This document shows, in pieces, positions 43,859 through 55,341 of a DNA stretch of 64,000 nt. The notes under the pieces were generated by a model. It ran no database searches. It had not been told where the DNA came from and saw nothing but the letters and a program-made list of their open reading frames with translations. Origin of the DNA: Mesorhizobium sp. Root157 (GTDB lineage: Bacteria; Pseudomonadota; Alphaproteobacteria; Rhizobiales; Rhizobiaceae); assembly GCF_001427385.1 (NCBI RefSeq), contig NZ_LMGJ01000035.1, positions 48,383-112,382 of the forward strand, read 5' to 3'. Made by a program: the position numbers and the translations under genes. Position 1 is the first letter of the stretch; every line of letters starts with the position of its first letter.

Positions 43859-44040
43859 TATCGAGATTCAAGCCTTCGTTTCGTGTCAGGGTGAAGCGTA
43901 CGCCAGACGGGCAGCCGCAATGGCTTTCCGTGTGACGGAACCCATTTGCGCGGACAGGGGAATTTGCAAGCAACTGCGCCGCGGCGGCGCGGATGCGACG
44001 ATGGAGGGGATTGCGGCGGCGCAAGCGGCTGTAGCGCGTG

Positions 44041-44499
44041 ATGGACCGTTTTCTATCCAACTCAGTGAACAGGATCGATGCCAAGGGGCGCGTCTCGGTG
44101 CCTGCGCATTTCCGCACGGTCGTGCAGAGGCGCGGCTACGCCGAACTTTATGCGCTGCGTTGCCTGGATATTCCTGCAATGGATGTCGGGGGGCTGGATT
44201 TGCTCGACCGCTACGAGCAACGCATCGCCCAGGTGGACCCGTTCCTTCAGACGGCAGACGACATGTCGTTTTTCTGTCACGGCGACGGAACGTTCCTGAA
44301 ACTCGACCAGGATGGGCGCATCACGGTTCCGGACTTCGTCAGGGAACATACCGGAATTGGAGCGGAAGTGGCCTTTGTCGGTCGCGGTCACTTCTTTCAG
44401 ATTTGGGAGCCCGGCCGGCTTTCCGCCTACGGAGCGGAGGCGCGGGCAAGGCTGTTGAAGCTTCGGCAGGGGACGAAGCCTGGGGAGCGGCCGGAATGA
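44041..44499 (+). CDS. mraZ: Transcriptional regulator MraZ
   Basis: This 152-residue protein has two AbrB-like MraZ repeats with the [18 protein letters not shown] and [16 protein letters not shown] signatures (DxKGR and DxxGR). MraZ rings bind TGGG boxes at their own promoter and repress the division and cell-wall cluster. A GTG at 44038 is an alternative start. The ribosome binding site is weak. The stop overlaps the rsmH start. Confidence 0.94.
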   Translation: MDRFLSNSVNRIDAKGRVSVPAHFRTVVQRRGYAELYALRCLDIPAMDVGGLDLLDRYEQRIAQVDPFLQTADDMSFFCHGDGTFLKLDQDGRITVPDFVREHTGIGAEVAFVGRGHFFQIWEPGRLSAYGAEARARLLKLRQGTKPGERPE

Positions 44500-45512
44500 T
44501 GACGGGTCACGGCGACGATCTCCACGCCGATGGCGGACCGATCCGTCACATTCCGGTCCTTCTTGCCGAAGTGCTGGACGCATTGGCGCCGAAGCAGGGC
44601 GATGTCATCGTTGATGGAACCTTCGGCGCTGGCGGCTATACCAAGGCCATTCTGGATGCCGGGGCTTCCGTGGTTGCAATCGATCGCGACCCCGACGCCA
44701 TTTCAGCCGGCAGGGTCTTGGAGGCGCAGTCTAAAGGGCGTCTCAGGCTGGTGCAGGCACCGTTCTCGTCGATGGCCGACCATGTGGTAGAGGCTGACGG
44801 CGTGGTTCTGGACATCGGTGTTTCATCGATGCAACTCGATCAGGCCGAGCGAGGCTTTTCTTTTCGTTCAGACGGCCCGCTCGACATGCGTATGGCTCAA
44901 GCGGGTCCCAGTGCCGCCGATGTCGTCAACAGGTTCAAGGCAGGCGACCTTGCCCGGATCTTCGGCTTCCTCGGCGAGGAGCGTCACGCCGGTCGGATCG
45001 CCCGCATGATCGAAGCGCGCCGAGAAATGAGGTTCTTCGAGCGCACGCACGATCTGGCAGACGCTATCGAGACGCATGTCGGGCGTTCGCCCAAGGACAA
45101 GATCCATCCGGCAACGCGGGTTTTCCAGGCGCTGCGCATCTATGTCAATGACGAGCTTGGCGAATTGGCCAAGGCCCTTTTTGCCGCCGAGAAAGTGCTC
45201 AAGCCGGGCGGACGTTTGGCTGTGGTGACGTTCCATTCGCTGGAAGACCGCATCGTCAAGCGCTTCATTGCCGACCGTGCCGATGTCGTTGCCGGCTCGC
45301 GCCATATGCCTGAAGCGCAAGTGCGAACCGCAACCTTCAAGAAGCTTGGCGGCGGCACCACGCCCGGTGATGCCGAAGTGGTGCGCAACCCCCGCGCGCG
45401 TTCTGCCCGCCTGCGCGCAGCCATCCGCACCGACGCGCCGGCGCGCGGCGAGGACTTGTCGATTTTCGGACTTCCAAAGCTTCCCGGTATCCACCAACCG
45501 GGAGAGAGGTGA
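44496..45512 (+). CDS. rsmH: 16S rRNA (cytosine(1402)-N(4))-methyltransferase
   Basis: This 338-residue SAM methyltransferase (MraW) has [28 protein letters not shown], the [10 protein letters not shown] segment and [14 protein letters not shown], all typical. It methylates C1402 in the decoding centre. GGGGAG lies eight bases before ATG 44496, which overlaps the mraZ stop. Confidence 0.96.
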   Translation: MMTGHGDDLHADGGPIRHIPVLLAEVLDALAPKQGDVIVDGTFGAGGYTKAILDAGASVVAIDRDPDAISAGRVLEAQSKGRLRLVQAPFSSMADHVVEADGVVLDIGVSSMQLDQAERGFSFRSDGPLDMRMAQAGPSAADVVNRFKAGDLARIFGFLGEERHAGRIARMIEARREMRFFERTHDLADAIETHVGRSPKDKIHPATRVFQALRIYVNDELGELAKALFAAEKVLKPGGRLAVVTFHSLEDRIVKRFIADRADVVAGSRHMPEAQVRTATFKKLGGGTTPGDAEVVRNPRARSARLRAAIRTDAPARGEDLSIFGLPKLPGIHQPGER

Positions 45513-45516
45513 GCAC

Positions 45517-45888
45517 GTGTTCCGTACCAGTGACATTGTCCTGATCGCAGTCATGGTTGCAGCAGCGGCCATGACTTACTCGATCAAGCGAGACGCCGAA
45601 GAGCAACTCGATGCGGTCCGTAGGCTGCAGGTGCAAATCCGCACCGAAGAGGACACGATCGATCTTCTCAAGGCGGACTGGAGCCTGCTTACGCAGCCGT
45701 CGCGGCTGCAGAAGCTCGTCGATCGCTATCAGGCGCAACTTGGGCTGGAGCCGGTCAATCCGCATCAGTTCGCCGGTCTGGACGTATTGCCGCCGCGCCC
45801 GTTGACGATCGAGGATATCACATCGGCCGATGCTTCGGGCCTGTCGGATGAACTCCTTGACCCGACCAAGACCGGAGCCGTCGAATGA
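45517..45888 (+). CDS. ftsL: Cell division protein FtsL
   Basis: This 123-residue bitopic protein starts at GTG 45517 with GAGAGG eight bases upstream. One membrane helix (IVLIAVMVAAAAMTYSI) is followed by a coiled coil (EEQLDAVRRLQVQIRTEEDT) and the short conserved LLKADWSLLTQPSRLQ. It links FtsQ to the FtsWI synthase. It overlaps ftsI by four bases. Confidence 0.93.
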   Translation: MFRTSDIVLIAVMVAAAAMTYSIKRDAEEQLDAVRRLQVQIRTEEDTIDLLKADWSLLTQPSRLQKLVDRYQAQLGLEPVNPHQFAGLDVLPPRPLTIEDITSADASGLSDELLDPTKTGAVE

Positions 45889-47600
45889 TGGCCAAGTTCA
45901 ACCCTTTCAGACACAGCCGCAATAATGTGGACGATGGCTCTATTGTCGTCGATGCCGCGCGCAAGGCTACGGGAGGCAGAACCAGGACCCGCGTCGTCAT
46001 GACGATGGCGGTGTTTTTCGGCATCTATGCGACGATTGGCGGTCGTCTGGTCTATCTCGGTTTCCAAGAGCCCGACACGTCTGGCGCGCCGGCAAGCCGG
46101 GTCACGGCCTCGCGTCCCGACATCGTCGACCGCAATGGTGAAGTGCTGGCGACCGATATCAAGACGTCGTCACTCTATGCAGAGCCGCGCCACATCGTGG
46201 ATGCGGATGAGGCGATCGAAAAACTCGCCACCGTCCTGCCCGAAATCGATTACGAGCAGACCTACAACAAGCTGAAGAGCGGTGCCGGATTTGTGTGGCT
46301 GCAGCGCCAATTGACGCCGAAGCAACAGGCCGAAATCCTGCAGCTTGGCATTCCCGGCATAGGTTTCAGGACGGAAAAGCGCCGCTTTTATCCTGCCGGT
46401 GAGACAGCGGCCTATATCGTCGGCCTGACCAACATCGACAACCAAGGCATTTCGGGCCTTGAAAAATACATCGACGGGCAGGGGCTTGCCGATCTGCAGC
46501 AGTCCGGCCTTGCCATCGCCAAGGACCTTGAACCGGTCCGTCTGTCGGTCGATCTGCGCGTGCAACACATCGTCCACGATGAAATCTCGACCGCTCTTGA
46601 AAAGTATCACGCGATCGCCGCCGGCGCAGTGGTGTTCAACGTCAAGACCGGTGAAGTCGTTGCCATGGCCTCGGTTCCGGATTTCGATCCGAACAATCCA
46701 TTCAACGCTCAGGACAAGGACAGGCTGAACCGCATGTCTGCCGGTCTCTATGAAATGGGTTCGACCTTCAAGAGCTTCACGACTGCCATGGCGCTCGATT
46801 CCGGCAAAGTAACGCTGGACAGCACCTTCGACGCCACCCGTCCGATCACCATCGGCCACCAGACCATCCGCGACTTTCACGGCAAGCACCGTGTGCTGAC
46901 CGTGCCGGAAGTCTTCATCTATTCCTCCAACATCGGCTCGGCCAAGGAGGCCGACGTGGTGGGAATCGAGGGTCATCGCGAATTCCTGCACCGGCTTGGC
47001 ATCCTCGAGAGGATGCAGACCGAACTGCCGGAGGTCGCTCGCCCGACAGAGCCGAAGGTGTGGAAGAAGGTCCATTCCATCACCATCGCTTTCGGGCACG
47101 GCGTGTCGACGACGCCCCTGCAGACCGCCGTTGGCTGTGCGGCACTCATGAACGGCGGCTACCTGATGGAACCAACCTTCCTGCCGCGCACGCAGGAACA
47201 GGCGATGGCCGGAGCGAAAAAGGTCATCAAAGAGAAGACAAGTGCAGATATGCGCTATCTCTACCGGCTCAATGCCGAAAAGGGATCGGGCAAGCGGGCC
47301 GAGGTTCCTGGTTACCGGGTCGGCGGCAAAACGGGTACGGCTGAAAAAGTCGTCAACGGCCGCTATTCGAGCGACAAGCGCTTCAATGCCTTCGTTGCGG
47401 CATTCCCGATGGATGATCCGCAATATATCGTATTATCCATCGTCGACGAACCGCAGCCGGAAAAGCCGGGCATGGGGGCGACTGCCGGCTCGAATGCCGC
47501 GCCAATTGTTGCCAACATCATTCGTCGTTCAGCTTCGATGCTTGGCGTAGAGCCGGATTTCAGCCATGAAAATGCGGCAACGCTGGTTTCCTACGAGTGA
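45885..47600 (+). CDS. ftsI: Septal transpeptidase FtsI (PBP3-type)
   Basis: This 571-residue class B penicillin-binding protein has an N-terminal cytoplasmic tail, one membrane helix near residues 43-62 and a pedestal domain. The transpeptidase has SxxK at S293 (MGSTFKSF), SxN in YSSNIGSAKE and KTG at K482 (GGKTGTAEKV). It cross-links septal peptidoglycan with FtsW. The start overlaps ftsL (ATGATG). Confidence 0.96.
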   Translation: MMAKFNPFRHSRNNVDDGSIVVDAARKATGGRTRTRVVMTMAVFFGIYATIGGRLVYLGFQEPDTSGAPASRVTASRPDIVDRNGEVLATDIKTSSLYAEPRHIVDADEAIEKLATVLPEIDYEQTYNKLKSGAGFVWLQRQLTPKQQAEILQLGIPGIGFRTEKRRFYPAGETAAYIVGLTNIDNQGISGLEKYIDGQGLADLQQSGLAIAKDLEPVRLSVDLRVQHIVHDEISTALEKYHAIAAGAVVFNVKTGEVVAMASVPDFDPNNPFNAQDKDRLNRMSAGLYEMGSTFKSFTTAMALDSGKVTLDSTFDATRPITIGHQTIRDFHGKHRVLTVPEVFIYSSNIGSAKEADVVGIEGHREFLHRLGILERMQTELPEVARPTEPKVWKKVHSITIAFGHGVSTTPLQTAVGCAALMNGGYLMEPTFLPRTQEQAMAGAKKVIKEKTSADMRYLYRLNAEKGSGKRAEVPGYRVGGKTGTAEKVVNGRYSSDKRFNAFVAAFPMDDPQYIVLSIVDEPQPEKPGMGATAGSNAAPIVANIIRRSASMLGVEPDFSHENAATLVSYE

Positions 47601-47662
47601 TTCTGTCGGCGCTTTGGCACGTCGCGTGGTCGCGATGTCTGGAAATGGATGACTGGATTTAG

Positions 47663-49117
47663 ATGAAGCTGAAAGACCTAGCCGGTGTATTGCCTGTCGA
47701 AGGAGCGCTTTCCTCCGGCACGGAAATTACCGGGATTTCCTCGGACTCGCGCCAGATCCAGCCGGGCATGCTGTTCTTCGCCCTCCCTGGAACGAAGGCC
47801 GACGGCGCAGCCTATGCTGCCGATGCGGCAAGGCGGGGTGCGGTTGCCGTGGTGGCCAGTAATGGCGGTGTGGGACCCGAGCTTCCAACCCCCATACTGA
47901 AGGTCGCCGATCCACGGCTTGCACTGGCAATTTCGGCTTCGAAATTCTTTGGCAAGCAGCCCGAGACGATGGTCGCTGTCACCGGTACAAGTGGCAAGAC
48001 TTCGGTCGCCGCCTTTACCCGCCAGATCTGGGAACAGGCTGGCTACGCCGCCGCTTCGATCGGCACGACCGGCGTCGTTGCGCCGAACCGCAATGAATAT
48101 GGGTCGCTGACCACGCCCGATCCGGTCGCCTTGCATCGGCTGTTGAAGGAGTTGGCGGATGCAGGTGTGACCCACGCGTCGATGGAAGCGTCCAGTCATG
48201 GTCTCGATCAGCGTCGCCTGGATGGAGTGCGGCTCGCCGCTGGCGGATTTACCAATCTCGGCCGCGACCACATGGACTATCATCCGACGGTGGAGGAGTA
48301 TCATCGGGCGAAGCTTCGCCTGTTCGACACACTGCTGCCGAAAGGTGCGCCCGCCGTCATTTTCGCTGACGATCCGTGGTCCGGGCCGACAATCAAGGCC
48401 GCGCAAGCGGCGGGGCTCGATGTCCTGACCGTGGGGCGGCATGGCTCGTTTCTGAAGTTGAAACGCGTCGAACACGAGCGACATCGCCAGCGGGCCGAGA
48501 TCACCGTTGACGGCACTCTCTATGAGATCGATCTGCCATTGGCGGGCGACTTCCAGATTTCCAACGCGCTGGTGTCGGCTGGACTTGCGATCTCCACGGG
48601 AACTGCCGTCGCCAAGGCCATGATGGCATTGGAAAAATTGAAAGGTGCGCCTGGCCGTCTCGATCTCGTTGGGACGACCGCCGAAGGAGCGCCGGTCTAT
48701 GTCGATTATGCCCACAAGCCTGACGCGCTTGAAAACGTGCTGACGTCGGTGCGCCCCTTCACGACGGGCCGCGTTATCGTGGTGTTCGGCTGCGGCGGCG
48801 ACCGGGATCGCGGCAAGCGCCCGATCATGGGCGAGATCGCGACCCGGCTTGCAGACGTCACCATTGTGACCGACGACAATCCGCGCTCCGAGGCGCCGGC
48901 AGAAATCCGCGCTGCGATATTGGCGGCAGCGCCCGGCGCTATTGAGATCGGCGACAGGCGCAAAGCCATCCAGGAGGCGGTCGCCATGCTGCACGCTGGT
49001 GATACGCTGATCGTGGCCGGCAAGGGCCATGAGGAAGGCCAGACGATCGGCGCCGACACTTTCCCGTTTTCCGATCACGAAGAGGTGCGTGCAGCGCTGA
49101 AGGATCGCGCCGCATGA
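47663..49117 (+). CDS. murE: UDP-MurNAc-L-Ala-D-Glu:meso-DAP ligase
   Basis: This 484-residue Mur ligase has ATP-binding GTSGKTSV and the DDNPRSE motif that marks enzymes adding meso-diaminopimelate rather than lysine. [12 protein letters not shown] and [14 protein letters not shown] are also typical. It adds the third residue of the stem peptide in the cytoplasm. It lies 62 bases after ftsI and overlaps murF by four bases. Confidence 0.96.
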   Translation: MKLKDLAGVLPVEGALSSGTEITGISSDSRQIQPGMLFFALPGTKADGAAYAADAARRGAVAVVASNGGVGPELPTPILKVADPRLALAISASKFFGKQPETMVAVTGTSGKTSVAAFTRQIWEQAGYAAASIGTTGVVAPNRNEYGSLTTPDPVALHRLLKELADAGVTHASMEASSHGLDQRRLDGVRLAAGGFTNLGRDHMDYHPTVEEYHRAKLRLFDTLLPKGAPAVIFADDPWSGPTIKAAQAAGLDVLTVGRHGSFLKLKRVEHERHRQRAEITVDGTLYEIDLPLAGDFQISNALVSAGLAISTGTAVAKAMMALEKLKGAPGRLDLVGTTAEGAPVYVDYAHKPDALENVLTSVRPFTTGRVIVVFGCGGDRDRGKRPIMGEIATRLADVTIVTDDNPRSEAPAEIRAAILAAAPGAIEIGDRRKAIQEAVAMLHAGDTLIVAGKGHEEGQTIGADTFPFSDHEEVRAALKDRAA

Positions 49118-50547
49118 GTTTTCTCTGGACCTCCGACGCTCTTGTCGCCGCGATGGGCGGACGGCCTCTGGGCCAGATGCCGGAAGGCGTTTCAGGTATT
49201 TCCATCGATAGCCGCAGCCTGCAACCGGGTGATGCCTTTTTCGCCATCAAGGGCGAGACGATGGACGGTCATGATTTCGCGACCGCTGCCATCAAGGCCG
49301 GTGCTGCCGTGCTTGTGGTTGCCGAGGGCAAACTGCCGGCGTTGGGACGGCTCACGGCTCCAATGATCGTCGTGCCCGACGTGCTGGTGGCGCTGGAAAA
49401 GCTCGGCATTGCGGCACGGGCGCGGTCGAAGGGCAAGATCATCGCCGTCACCGGCTCGGCCGGCAAGACGACGACGAAGGAAGCGCTGCGACAAGTACTT
49501 GGCTCGGTCGGCTCGGTCCATGCCTCTGACAAATCGTTCAACAATCATTGGGGCGTGCCGCTGACGCTGGCGCGGCTGCCGGAACACACGGAATACGCCA
49601 TCTTCGAAATCGGCATGAACCATCCGGGCGAAATCCGCCCGCTGGTGAAGATGGTGAGACCGCATGTGGCGCTGATCACGCTGATTGCCGCGGCCCATCT
49701 CGGCTTCTTCAAGAACCTGGACGAAATCGCCAAGGCCAAGGCCGAGATATTCGAAGGAATCGAGCCTGAGGGTGCCGCACTGCTCAACCGCGACGACCCG
49801 CGTGCCAATATGCTGAACAAGATGGCGCGTGCGGCCGGCGTGCCGCGCGTCTTCGGCTTTGGTGAAAATGCGCGTTCGACTTACCGTCTGGTCGATTGCG
49901 TCCTGCATGCCGACCATTCGACAGTGACGGTCAAGATTGCCGGCCAGGAAATGGTGCTTCGCATCGGCGCGCCGGGACGTCATATGGTGCAGAACGCGCT
50001 TGCCGTACTGGGTGCCGTCCATCTTGTCGGAGCCGATGTCGCCAAGGCCGCGCTTGCGCTTAACGATCTTGCCGCTGAGCAGGGCCGCGGCAAACGGCAT
50101 TTGTTGCACCATCCGAAGGGCCCGTTCACGCTTATCGACGAGAGCTACAATGCCAATCCGGCCTCCATGAAGGCGGCCATGGCACTGCTCAACACGACGC
50201 CTGTCTCGGGCGAAGGCCGGCGGGTAGCGGTGCTTGGCGACATGCTGGAGTTGGGCGACCATTCCGCCAAGCTGCATGCGGCACTGGCCGAACTTATCGT
50301 CGGCACGGAAACCTCGACCGTGATGCTTGGCGGGCCACAGATGAAGTACCTTGCCGAGGCGCTGCCTGCGGATATCCAGGTAGCCTACCGGGCTGGGGCC
50401 GAGGATTTGAGACCTGTTCTCATCGATGCGATCGGGCCGGGTGACGTCATTATGATCAAGTCGTCGAAAGGGATCGGCTTTTCGAAGCTTGTCGACGCCT
50501 TGCTCAAGAAATTTCCGGCGGAAACTGAATATTCAAGACCGGCCTAG
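49114..50547 (+). CDS. murF: UDP-MurNAc-tripeptide:D-Ala-D-Ala ligase
   Basis: This 477-residue Mur ligase has [35 protein letters not shown] and [14 protein letters not shown], diagnostic for MurF. It attaches D-Ala-D-Ala to the UDP-MurNAc tripeptide. It overlaps murE at ATGA and is followed 23 bases later by mraY. Confidence 0.96.
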   Translation: MSFLWTSDALVAAMGGRPLGQMPEGVSGISIDSRSLQPGDAFFAIKGETMDGHDFATAAIKAGAAVLVVAEGKLPALGRLTAPMIVVPDVLVALEKLGIAARARSKGKIIAVTGSAGKTTTKEALRQVLGSVGSVHASDKSFNNHWGVPLTLARLPEHTEYAIFEIGMNHPGEIRPLVKMVRPHVALITLIAAAHLGFFKNLDEIAKAKAEIFEGIEPEGAALLNRDDPRANMLNKMARAAGVPRVFGFGENARSTYRLVDCVLHADHSTVTVKIAGQEMVLRIGAPGRHMVQNALAVLGAVHLVGADVAKAALALNDLAAEQGRGKRHLLHHPKGPFTLIDESYNANPASMKAAMALLNTTPVSGEGRRVAVLGDMLELGDHSAKLHAALAELIVGTETSTVMLGGPQMKYLAEALPADIQVAYRAGAEDLRPVLIDAIGPGDVIMIKSSKGIGFSKLVDALLKKFPAETEYSRPA

Positions 50548-50570
50548 CGGGTCAGGGGGACGAAGAACGC

Positions 50571-51653
50571 ATGCTGACGCTGCTCGTTGAATTTGCGGAC
50601 CGGGTCACGGTCTTCAACGTTTTTCGTTATATCACGTTCAGGACCGGCGGTTCACTGATCACCGCCGCCTTGATCGTGTTCATCTTTGGCCCGACCATCA
50701 TCAATTCGCTGCGCATCCGGCAGGGCAAGGGCCAGCCGATCCGGGCCGACGGTCCGCAGACGCACTTCAAGAAGGCGGGCACGCCGACGATGGGCGGCCT
50801 GATGATTATCACCGGCATCGTGGTGTCGTCGCTGTTGTGGGCAAATCTCTCCAGCGTCTATGTCTGGGTGGTGCTTCTGGTGACACTCGGCTTCGGCGCC
50901 ATCGGCTTTTATGACGACTATCTCAAGGTCACCAAGCAATCGCATCTCGGCTTTTCCGGCAAGGCGCGACTTGCCTTCGAGTTCCTGATCGCCGGCATGG
51001 CCGCCTGGGTGATCATGCATAACGGCCAGGCGCCGTTCTCTTCGTCGCTGACATTTCCTTTTGCCAAGGAATTCCTGCTCAATCTGGGCTGGTTTTTCAT
51101 TCCGTTCGCCGCCTTCGTCGTGGTTGGTGCCGGTAATGCAGTCAACCTGACCGACGGTCTCGACGGCCTGGCGATCGTGCCGATCATGATCGCGGCCGCG
51201 TCCTTCGGCGTCATCGCCTATCTGTCCGGCAATGCTGTTTTCGCTGAATATCTGCAGATCCACTTTGTTCCGGGCACTGGCGAACTGGCGGTCATCCTTG
51301 GTGCGGTCATCGGGGCAGGCCTCGGATTCCTCTGGTTCAATGCGCCGCCTGCCGCCATCTTCATGGGAGATACCGGATCGCTGGCGTTGGGTGGGCTAAT
51401 CGGCACCATTGCGGTTGCCACCAAGCACGAGATCGTGCTGGCCATCGTCGGCGGCCTGTTCGTAGTCGAAATCCTGTCGGTCATCATCCAGGTCGGTTAC
51501 TTCAAGATGACCGGCAAGCGCGTCTTCCTGATGGCGCCAATCCACCACCATTTCGAAAAGCTCGGATGGACCGAGAGCCAGGTTGTCATCCGCTTCTGGA
51601 TCATCGCGGTGATCTTGGCCTTGATCGGCCTTTCCACCCTCAAGCTGCGGTAG
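50571..51653 (+). CDS. mraY: Phospho-MurNAc-pentapeptide translocase
   Basis: This 360-residue membrane enzyme has about ten helices. Catalytic segments are GFYDDYLKV (paired aspartates), [25 protein letters not shown] and the [10 protein letters not shown] histidine loop. It makes lipid I on the inner face of the membrane. GGGGGACG lies before the ATG. Confidence 0.97.
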   Translation: MLTLLVEFADRVTVFNVFRYITFRTGGSLITAALIVFIFGPTIINSLRIRQGKGQPIRADGPQTHFKKAGTPTMGGLMIITGIVVSSLLWANLSSVYVWVVLLVTLGFGAIGFYDDYLKVTKQSHLGFSGKARLAFEFLIAGMAAWVIMHNGQAPFSSSLTFPFAKEFLLNLGWFFIPFAAFVVVGAGNAVNLTDGLDGLAIVPIMIAAASFGVIAYLSGNAVFAEYLQIHFVPGTGELAVILGAVIGAGLGFLWFNAPPAAIFMGDTGSLALGGLIGTIAVATKHEIVLAIVGGLFVVEILSVIIQVGYFKMTGKRVFLMAPIHHHFEKLGWTESQVVIRFWIIAVILALIGLSTLKLR

Positions 51654-51661
51654 CAACGACC

Positions 51662-53062
51662 TTGATCTCAGCATCGGCATTTGCAGGCAAGCGTGTTTCA
51701 CTTTTCGGGCTTGGCGGCTCGGGAACAGCGACGGCGCGCGCACTGATGGCCGGCGGAGCCAACGTAGTTGCGTGGGACGACAATCCGCAAAGCGTGGCAA
51801 GCGCAGAGGCAGAGGGCATTCCAACCGGTGATTTGCGTTCTGCCGATTGGAATACCTTTTCTTCCTTCGTCCTGTCGCCCGGGGTGCCGCTGACCCACCC
51901 CAAACCACACTGGACGGTCGAACTCGCCCGTGGCGCCGGTGTCGAAGTCATCGGCGACATCGAACTGTTCGCGCGCGAGCGTATCGTCCGTGCGCCGGAT
52001 GCGCCGTTCATCGCCATTACCGGAACGAACGGCAAATCCACGACGACGGCGCTGACCGCGCACATCCTGAAATCGGCTGGCCGCGATGCCCAGATGGGCG
52101 GCAATATCGGGCGTGCGGTGATGACGCTCGATGCTCTCGCTTCCGGCCGGCACTATGTCGTCGAATGCTCATCCTACCAGATCGATCTGGCTCCCTCGGT
52201 CAATCCAACCGCTGGCGTGCTGCTTAATCTGACGCCAGATCATCTCGACCGCCACGGCACGATGCAACACTACGCCTCGATCAAGGAACGCCTCGTTGCC
52301 GGCAGCGATGTGGCAATCATCGGTGTTGACGATTCCTGGTGTGCCCAGATCGCCGACCGATTGGAGCGGGTCGGGAAGGACGTCATTCGTATCTCCAAGC
52401 GCCTCCCGCTGACGGATGGGTATTTCGCGAATGGCGCGGACCTCATGGAAGCTGTCCATGGCCGCTACAGCCGTATCGGCTTTCTGGAGGGCATTGGTTC
52501 GTTGCGCGGCCAGCATAACGCTCAGAATGCGCTGGCGGCGGTGGCGGCCTGCCTCAAGGTTGGTCTCGATCTCGGCGAAATCCAGTCGGGCCTCGAGAGC
52601 TTTCCGGGCCTTGAACACCGCATGGAGCAGGTTGGCCGCAAAGGTCACGTGCTTTTCGTCAACGATTCCAAGGCAACGAATGCCGACGCGGCAGCGCCTG
52701 CCTTGTCCAGCTTCCCTCGCATCTACTGGATTGCCGGTGGACTGCCGAAGGAGGGTGGCATCGAACCGTTGCGCGGTCTGTTCTCGCGTATCGCCAAGGC
52801 TTACCTCATCGGAGAGGCGGCGCCTGCATTCTCGGCGACATTGGGCGAGGCCGTCCCTTACGAGATCTCTGGTACGCTGGCAGCGGCTATCGAGCATGCC
52901 GCCCATGATGCCGAGCAGGATGGGAGCGGCGAGGCCGTGGTGCTGTTGTCGCCGGCCTGCGCCAGCTTCGACCAGTTCAAGAACTTCGAGGTGCGGGGCG
53001 AAGCCTTCAGGCAAGCTGCGCATGCAATAAAGGGCGTAACGCCCATTGGAGGGGCACGCTGA
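51662..53062 (+). CDS. murD: UDP-MurNAc-L-alanine:D-glutamate ligase
   Basis: This 466-residue Mur ligase has [15 protein letters not shown] at the N-terminus, ATP-loop [11 protein letters not shown] and [15 protein letters not shown]. No ATG fits: TTG at 51662, eight bases after the mraY stop, gives the N-terminus (M)[15 protein letters not shown], which aligns with rhizobial MurD starts as I recall them. The ribosome binding site is weak. It ends in TGATG with ftsW. Confidence 0.94.
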   Translation: MISASAFAGKRVSLFGLGGSGTATARALMAGGANVVAWDDNPQSVASAEAEGIPTGDLRSADWNTFSSFVLSPGVPLTHPKPHWTVELARGAGVEVIGDIELFARERIVRAPDAPFIAITGTNGKSTTTALTAHILKSAGRDAQMGGNIGRAVMTLDALASGRHYVVECSSYQIDLAPSVNPTAGVLLNLTPDHLDRHGTMQHYASIKERLVAGSDVAIIGVDDSWCAQIADRLERVGKDVIRISKRLPLTDGYFANGADLMEAVHGRYSRIGFLEGIGSLRGQHNAQNALAAVAACLKVGLDLGEIQSGLESFPGLEHRMEQVGRKGHVLFVNDSKATNADAAAPALSSFPRIYWIAGGLPKEGGIEPLRGLFSRIAKAYLIGEAAPAFSATLGEAVPYEISGTLAAAIEHAAHDAEQDGSGEAVVLLSPACASFDQFKNFEVRGEAFRQAAHAIKGVTPIGGAR

Positions 53063-54213
53063 TGCAGAGCCGTCTCGATACAAGTCCGGTAGCCAACTGG
53101 TGGTGGACAATCGACCGCTGGTTTCTCGCCGCCTTTCTGTCGTTGATGGGGCTTGGCATCATCCTTTCCTTTGCTGCCAGCCCTGCGGTCGCGGAGCGCA
53201 TCGGCCTGGATTCGTTTCATTTTGCTACCCGCCAGATCATCTTCACGATACCTGCGCTGGGCGTGATGCTGGCGGTGTCCTTCCTGAATGCACGCCAGAT
53301 CAGGCGATTGGCCGTCATCATGCTATGCCTGATGCTGGTGCTTATGGTCGTGGTTCTCTACGTCGGCGTTGAAGTGAAGGGCGCCCGGCGATGGGTGTCG
53401 CTGGCTGGCCTGTCGATCCAGCCTTCGGAGTTTCTGAAGCCGGCATTCGTGGTGATCTGCGCTTGGCTTTTCGCCGAACATAAGCGCCAGCCGGACATTC
53501 CGGGCAACCTGTTCGCCATGATCCTGCTTGGGCTCGTGCTGGCGCTGCTCGTGGCCCAGCCGGACCTTGGCCAGACCATGCTGGTGACCGGCACCTGGGG
53601 CGTGATGTTCTTCATGGCCGGACTGCCATGGCTTTGGATCATTGCACTTGGTGCGATCGGCGTAAGCGGCATGTTTGCGGCATATGAGGTTTTTCCGCAT
53701 GTGGCCGGTCGTATCGACCGCTTCATGACCGGCGAAGGCGATACGTTCCAGGTCGATATGGGCCATGAGGCGCTGGTCAATGGTGGCTGGCTGGGGCTTG
53801 GACCCGGCGAAGGCACGATCAAGCGCCTGATTCCTGACAGCCACGCGGACTTCGTTTTCGCGGTCGCGGGTGAGGAATTCGGCCTGATCATGTGCCTCGG
53901 CATCATGCTGATATTCGCCTTCATCGTGTTGCGTGGGCTGAATACCGCGCTCAAGGAGTACGATGACTTCACGCGCTACGCCATCGGCGGCCTTGTGACC
54001 GTCTTCGGCCTGCAATCCGTCATCAACATGGGCGTCAATCTGCAGTTGATGCCGGCCAAGGGCATGACGCTGCCCTTCATTTCCTACGGCGGCTCCTCTC
54101 AGATCGCCATTGCCCTTTCGATGGGCATGGTGCTCGCTCTCACGCGCAGGAGGCCGGAAAAGCGCAAACAGGCTGGACACGGCTTTTTGCAGCGGTCCAT
54201 GCCGGCGGAATAA
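53062..54213 (+). CDS. ftsW: Septal peptidoglycan glycosyltransferase FtsW
   Basis: This 383-residue SEDS protein has about ten membrane helices. Conserved segments are KGARRWVSLAGLSIQPSEF, AQPDLGQTMLV and GMTLPFISYGGSSQIA. It polymerises septal glycan with FtsI. The start overlaps the murD stop by one base. Confidence 0.96.
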   Translation: MQSRLDTSPVANWWWTIDRWFLAAFLSLMGLGIILSFAASPAVAERIGLDSFHFATRQIIFTIPALGVMLAVSFLNARQIRRLAVIMLCLMLVLMVVVLYVGVEVKGARRWVSLAGLSIQPSEFLKPAFVVICAWLFAEHKRQPDIPGNLFAMILLGLVLALLVAQPDLGQTMLVTGTWGVMFFMAGLPWLWIIALGAIGVSGMFAAYEVFPHVAGRIDRFMTGEGDTFQVDMGHEALVNGGWLGLGPGEGTIKRLIPDSHADFVFAVAGEEFGLIMCLGIMLIFAFIVLRGLNTALKEYDDFTRYAIGGLVTVFGLQSVINMGVNLQLMPAKGMTLPFISYGGSSQIAIALSMGMVLALTRRRPEKRKQAGHGFLQRSMPAE

Positions 54214-55341
54214 ATGGCAAGAGGCGTCATTCTTCTGGCCGCGGGCGGCACTGGTGGGCATCTTTTCCCGGCCGAAGCGCTGGCGCACGAACTGAACGAG
54301 CGTGGCTGGGCAGTCCATCTCGCGACCGACGATCGTGCCGAGCGCTACGCCGGCAATTTTCCGGCTGCCGCCGTTCACCGGGTGCGTTCGGCGACCTTCG
54401 GGTCGAAGAACCCGCTGGCGCTGCTGGCCACGTTCTGGAAGTTGTGGGGTGGCGTGCGCCAGGCATCCGCCATCATCGGGAATATCAAACCCGCCGCCGT
54501 TGTTGGGTTCGGGGGCTACCCGACACTACCGCCGCTTTATGCTGCGACAAGGCGTGGCGTGCCGACGCTCATTCATGAGCAGAACGCGGTCATGGGCCGC
54601 GCCAATCGGGCACTGTCCAAACGCGTGACGGTGATCGCGGGCGGCTTCCTGCCCGAAGATACCAGTTCTACCGGGACAAAGACGATCGCGACCGGAAACC
54701 CGGTGCGACCGCAAGTGATAGAGGCGGCTCGAACGCCTTACGCCGCGTCCCGTAACGGCGAGCCGTTCCGCCTTCTGGTCTTTGGCGGCAGCCAGGGTGC
54801 GCAATTCTTCTCCGATGCGGTCCCCGCCGCCCTGGCACGGCTGGGCAAGGAGCAGTTGGCGCGGCTCTCCGTCGTCCAGCAGGCGCGTGCGGAAGACGTG
54901 GCTCGGGTCAAGGCATCTTACGGCGACATTGGCGTCCGTGCCGAGGTATCGCCGTTCTTCACCGACATGGCGGCACGCATGGCCGCGTCGCAACTGGTGA
55001 TTTCGCGCTCGGGCGCTTCGACCGTGTCGGAGATCGCGGTGATTGGCCGGCCGGCATTGCTCGTACCCTATCCGCATGCGCTCGATCATGATCAGGCGGC
55101 AAATGCCGCTGCGCTTGCCGCTGCCGGCGGTGCCGAGGTGCATGTGCAAGCAACGCTATCGGCGGAGAAGATCGCGGAGCTGATCGGCGGCCTCATGAAT
55201 GAGCCTGACCGGCTGAACTCGATGGCTACGGCTGCAAAGACAGCCGGCAAGCGCGACGCCACAAGGTTGCTCGCCGATCTGACAGAGGCTATTGCGTCTG
55301 GCAAATCAGTAGATGAATTCAGGAAGGAACTGCACGCATGA
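54214..55341 (+). CDS. murG: UDP-GlcNAc transferase MurG
   Basis: This 375-residue GT-B enzyme has the membrane-facing glycine loop [28 protein letters not shown] and the C-terminal [11 protein letters not shown] and [18 protein letters not shown]. It converts lipid I to lipid II. The ATG directly follows the ftsW stop; it overlaps murC by four bases. Confidence 0.97.
   Translation: MARGVILLAAGGTGGHLFPAEALAHELNERGWAVHLATDDRAERYAGNFPAAAVHRVRSATFGSKNPLALLATFWKLWGGVRQASAIIGNIKPAAVVGFGGYPTLPPLYAATRRGVPTLIHEQNAVMGRANRALSKRVTVIAGGFLPEDTSSTGTKTIATGNPVRPQVIEAARTPYAASRNGEPFRLLVFGGSQGAQFFSDAVPAALARLGKEQLARLSVVQQARAEDVARVKASYGDIGVRAEVSPFFTDMAARMAASQLVISRSGASTVSEIAVIGRPALLVPYPHALDHDQAANAAALAAAGGAEVHVQATLSAEKIAELIGGLMNEPDRLNSMATAAKTAGKRDATRLLADLTEAIASGKSVDEFRKELHA

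Noticed and set aside
43754..43894. A 46-codon frame starting at ATG 43754 in the mraZ upstream region
   Set aside because: The ribosome binding site is poor, no hydrophobic or family feature is seen, and it runs through the MraZ-box array and promoter candidate.
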